This document shows positions 1 through 13,300 of a DNA stretch of 64,000 nt, piece by piece. Below the pieces are notes generated by a model. It saw only the letters and a program-made list of their open reading frames with translations. It did not search any database and was not told the DNA's origin. Every line of letters begins with the position of its first letter. Positions within the stretch are counted from its first letter, which is position 1. The DNA is from Bolinopsis microptera (taxonomy: Eukaryota > Ctenophora > Tentaculata > Lobata > Bolinopsidae): positions 782,312 to 846,311 of the forward strand of contig NC_087084.1 in the NCBI RefSeq assembly GCF_026151205.1, in the 5' to 3' direction. Both the position numbers and the translations under genes were made by a program.

Positions 1-3000
1 CATTATTAAAATAAGGTGGGTACCCTGAGAGCGTAGTTACAATAACATAGTACATTATTAAAATAAGGTGGGTACCCTGAGAGCGTAGTTACAATAACAC
101 AGTACATTATTAAAATAAGGTAGGTACCCTGAGAGCGTAGTTACAATAACACAGTACATTATTAAAATAAGGTGGGTACCCTGAGAGCGTAGTTACAATA
201 ACACAGTACATTATTAAAATAAGGTGGGTACCCTGAGAGCGTAGTTACAATAACACAGTACATTATTAAAATAAGGCGGGTACCCTGAGAGCGTAGTTAC
301 AATAACATAGTACATTATTAAAATAAGGTGGGTACCCTGAGAGCGTAGTTACAATAACACAGTACATTATTAAAATAAGGTGGGTACCCTGAGAGCGTAG
401 TTACAATAACACAGTACATTATTAAAATAAGGTGGGTACCCTGAGAGCGTAGTTACAATAACACAGTACATTATTAAAATAAGGTGGGTACCCTGAGAGC
501 GTAGTTACAATAACATAGTACATTATTAAAATAAGGTGGGTACCCTGAGAGCGTAGTTACAATAACATAGTACATTATTAAAATAAGGTGGGTACCCTGA
601 GAGCGTAGTTACAATAACACAGTACATTATTAAAATAAGGTGGGTACCCTGAGAGCGTAGTTACAATAACACAGTACATTATTAAAATAAGGTGGGTACC
701 CTGAGAGCGTAGTTACAATAACACAGTACATTATCAAAATAAGGCGGGTACCCTGAGAGCGTAGTTACAATAACATAGTACATTATTAAAATAAGGTAGG
801 TACCCTGAGAGCGTAGTTACAATAACACAGTACATTATTAAAATAAGGCGGGTACCCTGAGAGCGTAGTTACAATAACATGATACATTATTAAAATAAGG
901 TGGGTACCCTGAGAGCGTAGTTACAATAACACAGTACATTATTAAAATAAGGTGGGTACCCTGAGAGCGTAGTTACAATAACACAGTACATTATTAAAAT
1001 AAGGCGGGTACCCTGAGAGCGTAGTTACAATAACACAGTACATTATTAAAATAAGGCGGGTACCCTGAGAGCGTAGTTACAATAACACAGTACATTATTA
1101 AAATAAGGCGGGTACCCTGAGAGCGTAGTTACAATAACACAGTACATTATTAAAATAAGGCGGGTACCCTGAGAGCGTAGTTACAATAACACAGTACATT
1201 ATTAAAATAAGGTGATCACCCTGAGAGCGTAGTTACAATAACACAGTACATTATTAAAATAAGGTGGGTACCCTGAGAGCGTAGTTACAATAACACAGTA
1301 CATTATTAAAATAAGGCGGGTACCCTGAGAGCGTAGTTACAATAACACAGTACATTATTAAAATAAGGTGGGTACCCTGAGAGCGTAGTTACAATAACAT
1401 AGTACATTATTAAAATAAGGTGGGTACCCTGAGAGCGTAGTTACAATAACACAGTACATTATTAAAATAAGGTGGGTACCCTGAGAGCGTAGTTACAATA
1501 ACACAGTACATTATTAAAATAAGGCGGGTACCCTGAGAGCGTAGTTACAATAACACAGTACATTATTAAAATAAGGTGGGTACCCTGAGAGCGTAGTTAC
1601 AATAACACAGTACATTATTAAAATAAGGTGGGTACCCTGAGAGCGTAGTTACAATTACATAGTACATTATTAAAATAAGGTGGGTACCCTGAGAGCGTAG
1701 TTACAATAACACAGTACATTATTAAAATAAGGTGGGTACCCTGAGAGCGTAGTTACAATAACACAGTACATTATTAAAATAAGGTGGGTACCCTGAGAGC
1801 GTAGTTACAATAACACAGTACATTATTAAAATAAGGTGGGTACCCTGAGAGCGTAGTTACAATAACATAGTACATTATTAAAATAAGGTGGGTACCCTGA
1901 GAGCGTAGTTACAATAACACAGTACATTATTAAAATAAGTTGGGTACCCTGAGAGCGTAGTTACAATAACACAGTACATTATTAAAATAAGGCGGGTACC
2001 CTGAGAGCGTAGTTACAATAACACAGTACATTATTAAAATAAGGTGGGTACCCTGAGAGCGTAGTTACAATAACACAGTACATTATTAAAATAAGGTGGG
2101 TACCCTGAGAGCGTAGTTACAATAACACAGTACATTATTAAAATAAGGTGGGTACCCTGAGAGCGTAGTTACAATAACACAGTACATTATTAAAATAAGG
2201 CGGGTACCCTGAGAGCGTAGTTACAATAACACAGTACATTATTAAAATAAGGTGGGTACCCTGAGAGCGTAGTTACAATAACACAGTACATTATTAAAAT
2301 AAGGTGGGTACCCTGAGAGCGTAGTTACAATAACACAGTACATTATTAAAATAAGGTGGGTACCCTGAGAGCGTAGTTACAATAACACAGTACATTATTA
2401 AAATAAGGTGGGTACCCTGAGAGCGTAGTTACAATAACACAGTACATTATTAAAATAAGGTGGGTACCCTGAGAGCGTAGTTACAATAACACAGTACATT
2501 ATTAAAATAAGGTGGGTACCCTGAGAGCGTAGTAACAATAACACAGTACATTATTAAAATAAGGTGGGTACCCTGAGAGCGTAGTTACAATAACACAGTA
2601 CATTATTAAAATAAGGTGGGTACCCTGAGAGCGTAGTTACAATAACACAGTACATTATTAAAATAAGGCGGGTACCCTGAGAGCGTAGTTACAATAACAT
2701 AGTACATTATTAAAATAAGGTAGGTACCCTGAGAGCGTAGTTACAATAACACAGTACATTATTAAAATAAGGTGGGTACCCTGAGAGCGTAGTTACAATA
2801 ACATAGTACATTATTAAAATAAGGTGGGTACCCTGAGAGCGTAGTTACAATAACATAGTACATTATTAAAATAAGGTGGGTACCCTGAGAGCGTAGTTAC
2901 AATAACATAGTACATTATTAAAATGAGGTGGGTACCCTGAGAGCGTAGTTACAATAACACAGTACATTATTAAAATAAGGTGGGTACCCTGAGAGCGTAG

Positions 3001-6000
3001 TTACAATAACATAGTACATGTTATTCATTGGAAGATTGGGGAGACCTAGAATGAACTTGTTATCGGTTTTAAGAAGTGATTTAAATAGTAGAAGTTTGCA
3101 AATGGACAACTTGTATGAATTGAACGAAATTAAAGATATAGCTGCATGCAACAGATGTTGGGAAAATCTTTTTCAAGGGTACAGTTTACCGCATTAAGGT
3201 ATTTTTAAGAATCATTTTTGTCGGTAAGATCCTGTTTTATAATAATAAAAAAAAATTATTAAAATAAGGTGGGTACCCTGAGAGCGTAGTTACAATAACA
3301 TAGTACATTATTAAAATAAGGTGGGTACCCTGAGAGCGTAGTTACAATAACACAGTACATTATTAAAATAAGGTAGGTACCCTGAGAGCGTAGTTACAAT
3401 AACACAGTACATTATTAAAATAAGGTGGGTACCCTGAGAGCGTAGTTACAATAACACAGTACATTATTAAAATAAGGTGGGTACCCTGAGAGCGTAGTTA
3501 CAATAACACAGTACATTATTAAAATAAGGTGGGTACCCTGAGAGCGTAGTTACAATAACACAGTACATTATTAAAATAAGGTGGGTACCCTGAGAGCGTA
3601 GTTACAATAACACAGTACATAATTAAAATAAGGTGGGTACCCTGAGAGCGTAGTTACAATAACACAGTACATTATTAAAATAAGGTGGGTACCCTGAGAG
3701 CGTAGTTACAATAACACAGTACATTATTAAAATAAGGTGGGTACCCTGAGAGCGTAGTTACAATAACACAGTACATTATTAAAATAAGGTGGGTACCCTG
3801 AGAGCGTAGTTACAATAACACAGTACATTATTAAAATAAGGTGGGTACCCTGAGAGCGTAGTTACAATAACATAGTACATTATTAAAATAAGGTGGGTAC
3901 CCTGAGAGCGTAGTTACAATAACACAGTACATTATTAAAATAAGGTGGGTACCCTGAGAGCGTAGTTACAATAACACAGTACATTATTAAAATAAGGTGG
4001 GTACCCTGAGAGCGTAGTTACAATAACACAGTACATTATTAAAATAAGGTGGGTACCCTGAGAGCGTAGTTACAATAACATAGTACATTATTAAAATAAG
4101 GTCGGTACCCTGAGAGCGTAGTTACAATAACATAGTACATTATTAAAATAAGGTGGGTACCCTGAGAGCGTAGTTACAATAACATAGTACAATATTAAAA
4201 TAAGGTGGGTACCCTGAGAGCGTAGTTACAATAACATAGTACATTATTAAAATAAGGTGGGTACCCTGAGAGCGTAGTTACAATAACATAGTACATTATT
4301 AAAATAAGGTGGGTACCCTGAGAGCGTAGTTACAATAACACAGTACATTATTAAAATAAGGTGGGTACCCTGAGAGCGTAGTTACAATAACACAGTACAT
4401 TATTAAAATAAGGCGGGTACCCTGAGAGCGTAGTTACAATAACACAGTACATTATTAAAATAAGGTGGGTACCCTGAGAGCGTAGTTACAATAACACAGT
4501 ACATTATTAAAATAAGGTGGGTACCCTGAGAGCGTAGTTACAATAACACAGTACATTATTAAAATAAGGTGGGTACCCTGAGAGCGTAGTTACAATAACA
4601 CAGTACATTATTAAAATAAGGTGGGTACCCTGAGAGCGTAGTTACAATAACACAGTACATTATTAAAATAAGGTGGGTACCCTGAGAGCGTAGTTACAAT
4701 AACAAAGTACATTATTAAAATAAGGCGGGTACCCTGAGAGCGTAGTTACAATAACACAGTACATTATTAAAATAAGGTGGGTACCCTGAGAGCGTAGTTA
4801 CAATAACACAGTACATTATTAAAATAAGGCGGGTACCCTGAGAGCGTAGTTACAATAACACAGTACATTATTAAAATAAGGTGGGTACCCTGAGAGCGTA
4901 GTTACAATAACACAGTACATTATTAAAATAAGGTGGGTACCCTGAGAGCGTAGTTACAATAACATAGTACATTATTAAAATAAGGTGGGTACCCTGAGAG
5001 CGTAGTTACAATAACACAGTACATTATTAAAATAAGGTGGGTACCCTGAGAGCGTAGTTACAATAACACAGTACATTATTAAAATAAGGTGGGTACCCTG
5101 AGAGCGTAGTTACAATAACACAGTACATTATTAAAATAAGGTGGATACCCTGAGAGCGTAGTTACAATAACATAGTACATTATTAAAATAAGGTGGGTAC
5201 CCTGAGAGCGTAGTTACAATAACATAGTACATTATTAAAATAAGGCGGGTACCCTGAGAGCGTAGTTACAATAACATAGTACATTATTAAAATAAGGTAG
5301 GTACCCTGAGAGCGTAGTTACAATAACACAGTACATTATTAAAATAAGGTGGGTACCCTGAGAGCGTAGTTACAATAACACAGTACATTATTAAAATAAG
5401 GCGGGTACCCTGAGAGCGTAGTTACAATAACATAGTACATTATTAAAATAAGGTAGGTACCCTGAGAGCGTAGTTACAATAACACAGTACATTATTAAAA
5501 TAAGGTGGGTACCCTGAGAGCGTAGTTACAATAACACAGTACATTATTAAAATGAGGTGGGTACCCTGAGAGCGTAGTTACAATAACACAGTACATTATT
5601 AAAATAAGGTGGGTACCCTGAGAGCGTAGTTACAATAACATAGTACATTATTAAAATGAGGTGGGTACCCTGAGAGCGTAGTTACAATAACATAGTACAT
5701 TATTAAAATGAGGTGGGTACCCTGAGAGCGTAGTTACAATAACATAGTACATTATTAAAATAAGGTGGGTACCCTGAGAGCGTAGTTACAATAACACAGT
5801 ACATTATTAAAATAAGGTGGGTACCCTGAGAGCGTAGTTACAATAACACAGTACATTATTAAAATAAGGTGGGTACCCTGAGAGCGTAGTTACAATAACA
5901 TAGTACATTATTAAAATAAGTTGGGTACCCTGAGAGCGTAGTTACAATAACACAGTACATTATTAAAATAAGGTGGGTACCCTGAGAGCGTAGTTACAAT

Positions 6001-9000
6001 AACACAGTACATTATTAAAATAAGGTGGGTACCCTGAGAGCGTAGTTACAATAACACAGTACATTATTAAAATAAGGTGGGTACCCTGAGAGCGTAGTTA
6101 CAATAACACAGTACATTATTAAAATAAGGTGGGTACCCTGAGAGCGTAGTTACAATAACACAGTACATTATTAAAATAAGGTGGGTACCCTGAGAGCGTA
6201 GTTACAATAACACAGTACATTATTAAAATAAGGTGGGTACCCTGAGAGCGTAGTTACAATAACACAGTACATTATTAAAATAAGGTGGGTACCCTGAGAG
6301 CGTAGTTACAATAACATAGTACATTATTAAAATAAGGTGGGTACCCTGAGAGCGTAGTTACAATAACACAGTACATTATTAAAATAAGGTGGGTACCCTG
6401 AGAGCGTAGTTACAATAACACAGTACATTATTAAAATAAGGTGGGTACCCTGAGAGCGTAGTTACAATAACACAGTACATTATTAAAATAAGGCGGGTAC
6501 CCTGAGAGCGTAGTTACAATAACACAGTACATTATTAAAATAAGGTGGGTACCCTGAGAGCGTAGTTACAATAACACAGTACATTATTAAAATAAGGTGG
6601 GTACCCTGAGAGCGTAGTTACAATAACATAGTACATTATTAAAATAAGGCGGGTACCCTGAGAGCGTAGTTACAATAACACAGTACATTATTAAAATAAG
6701 GTGGGTACCCTGAGAGCGTAGTTACAATAACACAGTACATTATTAAAATAAGGTGGGTACCCTGAGAGCGTAGTTACAATAACACAGTACATTATTAAAA
6801 TAAGGTGGGTACCCTGAGAGCGTAGTTACAATAACACAGTACATTATTAAAATAAGGTGGGTACCCTGAGAGCGTAGTTACAATAACACAGTACATTATT
6901 AAAATAAGGTGGGTACCCTGAGAGCGTAGTTACAATAACACAGTACATTATTAAAATAAGGTGGGTACCCTGAGAGCGTAGTTACAATAACACAGTACAT
7001 TATTAAAATAAGGTGGGTACCCTGAGAGCGTAGTTACAATAACACAGTACATTATTAAAATAAGGTGGGTACCCTGAGAGCGTAGTTACAATAACACAGT
7101 ACATTATTAAAATAAGGTGGGTACCCTGAGAGCGTAGTTACAATAACACAGTACATTAGTAAAATAAGGTGGGTACCCTGAGAGCGTAGTTACAATAACA
7201 CAGTACATTATTAAAATAAGGTAGGTACCCTGAGAGCGTAGTTACAATAACATAGTACATTATTAAAATAAGGTGGGTACCCTGAGAGCGTAGTTACAAT
7301 AACACAGTACATTATTAAAATAAGGTGGGTACCCTGAGAGCGTAGTTACAATAACACAGTACATTATTAAAATAAGGCGGGTACCCTGAGAGCGTAGTTA
7401 CAATAACACAGTACATTATTAAAATAAGGCGGGTACCCTGAGAGCGTAGTTACAATAACACAGTACATTATTAAAATAAGGTGGGTACCCTGAGAGCGTA
7501 GTTACAATAACACAGTACATTATTAAAATAAGGTGGGTACCCTGAGAGCGTAGTTACAATAACACAGTACATTATTAAAATAAGGCGGGTACCCTGAGAG
7601 CGTAGTTACAATAACACAGTACATTATTAAAATAAGGCGGGTACCCTGAGAGCGTAGTTACAATAACACAGTACATTATTAAAATAAGGTGGGTACCCTG
7701 AGAGCGTAGTTACAATAACACAGTACATTATTAAAATAAGGTGGGTACCCTGAGAGCGTAGTTACAATAACACAGTACATTATTAAAATAAGGTGGGTAC
7801 CCTGAGAGCGTAGTTACAATAACACAGTACATTATTAAAATAAGGCGGGTACCCTGAGAGCGTAGTTACAATAACACAGTACATTATTAAAATAAGGCGG
7901 GTACCCTGAGAGCGTAGTTACAATAACATAGTACATTATTAAAATAAGGTGGGTACCCTGAGAGCGTAGTTACAATAACATAGTACATTATTAAAATAAG
8001 TTGGGTACCCTGAGAGCGTAGTTACAATAACACAGTACATTATTAAAATAAGGCGGGTACCCTGAGAGCGTAGTTACAATAACACAGTACATTATTAAAA
8101 TAAGGTGGGTACCCTGAGAGCGTAGTTACAATAACACAGTACATTATTAAAATAAGGTGGGTACCCTGAGAGCGTAGTTACAATAACACAGTACATTATT
8201 AAAATAAGGTGGGTACCCTGAGAGCGTAGTTACAATAACACAGTACATTATTAAAATAAGGTGGGTACCCTGAGAGCGTAGTTACAATAACACAGTACAT
8301 TATTAAAATAAGGCGGGTACCCTGAGAGCGTAGTTACAATAACACAGTACATTATTAAAATAAGGCGGGTACCCTGAGAGCGTAGTTACAATAACATAGT
8401 ACATTATTAAAATAAGGTGGGTACCCTGAGAGCGTAGTTACAATAACATAGTACATTATTAAAATAAGTTGGGTACCCTGAGAGCGTAGTTACAATAACA
8501 CAGTACATTATTAAAATAAGGCGGGTACCCTGAGAGCGTAGTTACAATAACACAGTACATTATTAAAATAAGGTGGGTACCCTGAGAGCGTAGTTACAAT
8601 AACACAGTACATTATTAAAATAAGGCGGGTACCCTGAGAGCGTAGTTACAATAACACAGTACATTATTAAAATAAGGTGGGTACCCTGAGAGCGTAGTTA
8701 CAATAACATAGTACATTATTAAAATAAGGTGGGTACCCTGAGAGCGTAGTTACAATAACACAGTTCATTATTAAAATAAGGTGGGTACCCTGAGAGCGTA
8801 GTTACAATAACATAGTACATTATTAAAATAAGGTGGGTACCCTGAGAGCGTAGTTACAATAGCACAGTACATTATTAAAATAAGGTGGGTACCCTGAGAG
8901 CGTAGTTACAATAGCACAGTACATTATTAAAATAAGGTGGGTACCCTGAGAGCGTAGTTACAATAACACAGTACATTATTAAAATAAGGTGGGTACCCTG

Positions 9001-10325
9001 AGAGCGTAGTTACAATAACACAGTACATTATTAAAATAAGGTGGGTACCCTGAGAGCGTAGTTACAATAACATAGTACATTATTAAAATAAGGTGGGTAC
9101 CCTGAGAGCGTAGTTACAATAACACAGTACATTATTAAATTAAGGTGGGTACCCTGAGAGCGTAGTTACAATAACACAGTACATTATTAAAATAAGGTGG
9201 GTACCCTGAGAGCGTAGTTACAATAACACAGTACATTATTAAATTAAGGTGGGTACCCTGAGAGCGTAGTTACAATAACACAGTACATTATTAAAATAAG
9301 GTGGGTACCCTGAGAGCGTAGTTACAATAACACAGTACATTATTAAATTAAGGTGGGTACCCTGAGAGCGTAGTTACAATAACACAGTACATTATTAAAA
9401 TAAGGTGGGTACCCTGAGAGCGTAGTTACAATAACACAGTACATTATTAAAATAAGGTGGGTACCCTGAGAGCGTAGTTACAATAACACAGTACATTATT
9501 AAAATAAGGTGGGTACCCTGAGAGCGTAGTTACAATAACACAGTACATTATTAAAATAAGGTGGGTACCCTGAGAGCGTAGTTACAATAACATAGTACAA
9601 TATTAAAATAAGGTGGGTACCCTGAGAGCGTAGTTACAATAACACAGTACATTATTAAAATAAGGTGGGTACCCTGAGAGCGTAGTTACAATAACACAGT
9701 ACATTATTAAAATAAGGTGGGTACCCTGAGAGCGTAGTTACAATAACACAGTTCATTATTAAAATAAGGTGGGTACCCTGAGAGCGTAGTTACAATAACA
9801 TAGTACATTATTAAAATAAGGTGGGTACCCTGAGAGCGTAGTTACAATAACACAGTACATTATTAAAATAAGGTGGGTACCCTGAGAGCGTAGTTACAAT
9901 AACACAGTACATTATTAAAATAAGGTGGGTACCCTGAGAGCGTAGTTACAATAACACAGTACATTATTAAAATAAGGTGGGTACCCTGAGAGCGTAGTTA
10001 CAATAACACAGTACATTATTAAAATAAGGTGGGTACCCTGAGAGCGTAGTTACAATAACACAGTACATTATTAAAATAAGGTGGGTACCCTGAGAGCGTA
10101 GTTACAATAACACAGTACATTATTAAAATAAGGTGGGTACCCTGAGAGCGTAGTTACAATAACACAGTACATTATTAAAATAAGGTGGGTACCCTGAGAG
10201 CGTAGTTACAATAACACAGTACATTATTAAAATAAGGTGGGTACCCTGAGAGCGTAGTTACAATAACACAGTACATTATTAAAATAAGGTGGGTACCCTG
10301 AGAGCGTAGTTACAATAACACAGTT
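1..10325. repeat. 52-bp satellite array, about 194 copies
   Basis: A head-to-tail array of a 52-bp monomer fills the first 10.3 kb. Each unit begins CATTATTAAAATAAGG, carries a GGTACC core (rarely altered, for example at 1213) and ends near AACACAGTA. Variation is limited to a few positions (GGTGGG/GGCGGG/GGTAGG, CATAG/CACAG). Monomer starts stay in exact 52-bp register from 1 to 3017 (58 units) and from 3254 to 10325 (136 units), so there is no net indel. One 237-bp interruption lies at about 3018-3254. The array abuts the last visible coding exon of the VPS13B-type gene, so it is read as intronic satellite, though an assembly join is possible. No conserved coding capacity is seen. Confidence 0.97.
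3018..3254 (+). mobile_element. 5'-truncated LINE 3' end inserted in the satellite
   Basis: This is the only non-satellite segment inside the array. From 3018 to 3197 the plus strand has an open frame of 59 codons plus stop. It contains G-R-L-G-R-P-R followed about 40 residues later by a Cys/Trp-rich end (CNRCWENLF), which resembles the extreme C-terminus of LINE reverse-transcriptase proteins (GRPR...R.D...W). About 50 bases of 3' tail follow, ending in an A-rich run (about 3241-3255), after which the satellite resumes in phase. I infer a severely 5'-truncated LINE integration. The ATG at 3018 is formed at the junction and need not be a real start. The LINE clade cannot be assigned. Confidence 0.6.
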
Positions 10326-13300
10326 TAGTGGTGAGCGAGTGTTGTGCTCCTAGTTTGGTAAGCTGTGAGACCCACAGAGGGGCGTGTTGGTCCAGGTCAA
10401 CGCGCGAGCACGTGTAGAACATGCAGACTGGGTGTGTACCGTCTCCCTCTCTGCAGGTGGGGTTATTAGGTAAATAATATTCTTAATCGTAAATAGACGA
10501 TCAATTTTCATTTTATTCAGGTTGGTGTTCAAGTGAATAAAAACTAATACACTTAATAAACAAAGTTACCTTTGTGCAGCTGTACAGATGGCTTAAGTGA
10601 CGTAACAAGTGAAAGAGAAAGTGAAAGAGAAAGTGAAAGAGAAAGTGAAAGAGAAAGTAGCTAACCTAACGTTGCTCCCTGAGAGATACACAGTAGCACC
10701 TAGACAGGTGACACTCAGGTGTGACATGACGTGTAGTCGTGTAGTGGAGACAGCACGTTTAGGGTTGGGTTGGGCGGGCAGACGCTCAAATAGAGCCCAC
10801 ATCGTCTGGGAGAGAGGTTTACAACTTTACAAATATTTACTTTAGGTTAAATAGCACAAAATGTCTGGAAATTCAAAGTTTAACAATTATTAATTTTTAG
10901 TCTCGAATGTGAAGGAGACTGAGTAATCGAGGAGCTGAAAGAGAGAACGAACAAGGAAAAGAAGAGAAAGAGAAAGTGAAAGCAAACCTTGGAGTTAAAG
11001 AAGAGGGAGAGGGAGTTGAGGATGGAGTTATTGAGGAATACAGTAAACTTGTTAGCTACCATCCGTATCTCAAACAGCTCGGTCTCGTTTCTCTCCAATC
11101 TGTCCAGTTCGTCCCTGATTTATAGAGTAATTTATTTAATAACTGTAATTTATTTAATAACTGTAATTTATTTAATAACTGTAATTTATTTAATAACTGT
11201 AATTTATTTAATAACTGTAATTTATTTAATAACTGTAATTTATTTAATAACTGTAATTTATTTAATAACTGTAATTTATTTAATAACTGTAATTTATTTA
11301 ATAACTGTAATTTATTTAATAACTGTAATTATTTATTTAATAACTGTAATTTATTTAATAACTGTAATTTATTTAATAACTGTAATTTATTTAATAACTG
11401 TAATTTATTTAATAACTGTAATTTATTTGATAACTGTAATTTATTTAATAACTGTAATTTATTTAATAACTGTAATTTATTTAAAACTGTAATTTATTTA
11501 ATAACTGTAATTTATTTAAAACTGTAATTTATTTAATAACTGTAATTTATTTAATAACTGTAATTTATTTAATAACTGTAATTTATTTAATAACTGTAAT
11601 TTATTTAAAACTGTAATTTATTTAATAACTGTAATTTATTTAAAACTGTAATTTATTTAATAACTGTAATTTATTTAATAACTGTAATTTATTTAAAACT
11701 GTAATTTATTTAAAAATGTAATTTATTTAATAACTGTAATTTATTTAATAACTGTAATTTATTTAATACCTGTATATATTAAAACTTTAAAACTATGTCT
11801 TCATCAACTGCCTTCACTATTTTCGCTAATAAAGTACAACCAAATTCTGATTAACCATTTCCCCCAAACTTTACGGTAACTCGGGGTTAACTTCACTTAA
11901 TATTAGCATTATTGATTATGGTGTGTTGGTGTACGATATTATGGTGTGTTGGTTTAAATATTCACCACACCATAGTGCAAGATAATTTCAAGTGAAAGTG
12001 ATGATAATAATATAGTAAAGGTATACAGGTATACAGGTATATTAAAGGTTGTGTATATGTACTCACAAAGGGCGCTGTTTGAACTCCGGTATAATGTTTA
12101 ACATACAGAGCCACAGAGCACGGAACTTGGTGAACTTTAGTGTCTCCTCCTCGGTAGCGTGTCTCTTGTCCTGAGTTTTCTTTAATTAACTTAGTTTTAA
12201 TTAATTAATTAGTTAATGTAGCTTTATTTAATTAATTAATTACCATATTATTTACACAGATTATATCACCTCATAGTCTAGTTGAGGCAGCAGGTCGAAC
12301 AGGGAGCCCTCTGTTAATGTACTCATAGTATCTACCTCAACATCTCCGAACACAAACATCTGCTCCTTCTGGTAACCATTATTAACATTGTAAATCAGGG
12401 TTTAATACCATACTTGAAACAGGGTTCATGGCATACCAAACTTGTAAAGGGCAAATTAAATTTTTGTTTTCGGTGGTTGGTTTCTGTAAATGGACTAATT
12501 TTCTGTTAAAGGGCTGGCAACTCATTAAATAACTAACTAATTAACTAATTTTCACTAATTAACTAACATGGTGAGAGAGGTTTGCAGTTAAACTACACAC
12601 TCCCAATGTGAAGTGAGAGTAGTAGTAACCCTTAGCAACGCACTCCATCGCTAAACCTCGTATCTTCATGTTCAAGAACGGAGTGAACTGGTACTTTGCC
12701 GACCTGAGCCACAGAGATAATTTAACTAGATATTATATAATAATATATATAATATATAATAATATAGAGAACATAGTTATTTGCGATAGTTAACCAAGAA
12801 CACACTGGTTACCCTTAGTAGATTATTAACCGACATTAGGCCATTATATTATAAAACCACCAGTACGGTGTTCACTGATGTATCTTGAAAAACAGTTCAT
12901 TCTCCAAGAATCAAACCTAGAATAAAATATTGATCTACACACTGTGACATAAAGCTAACCTCTTTCTGCGCTGAGCTAGAACTTGTGTACATGAGATATT
13001 GAAACTCTTAACAAAGAGGGAGAAGTTGAAGAGCATTTCAGCAGGAGGAGCGGGGGAGACTCCGTAGTCTTCATATGCTGCCATTCCTAGCATACTCCAT
13101 CCCCAACCTATCCAACCTGGGGACATACATAATATATCCTTGTGTTTGACTACAGAACACAAAATATATATCATTGTGTAGGACTACAGAACACAAAATA
13201 TATCATTGTGTAGGACTACAGAACACAAAATATATCATTGTGTTCGACTACACAACACAGAATATATATCATTGTGTTTGACTAAATTACATAAAATATA

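Noticed and set aside
1-10325. CRISPR-like repeat array
   Set aside because: Units are contiguous 52-mers with no unique spacers and lie in an animal gene; this is satellite DNA.
10989-11492. 167-codon open frame of VIYLIT repeats
   Set aside because: It is created by the 18-bp array; the true coding sequence here is exon 13 on the minus strand.
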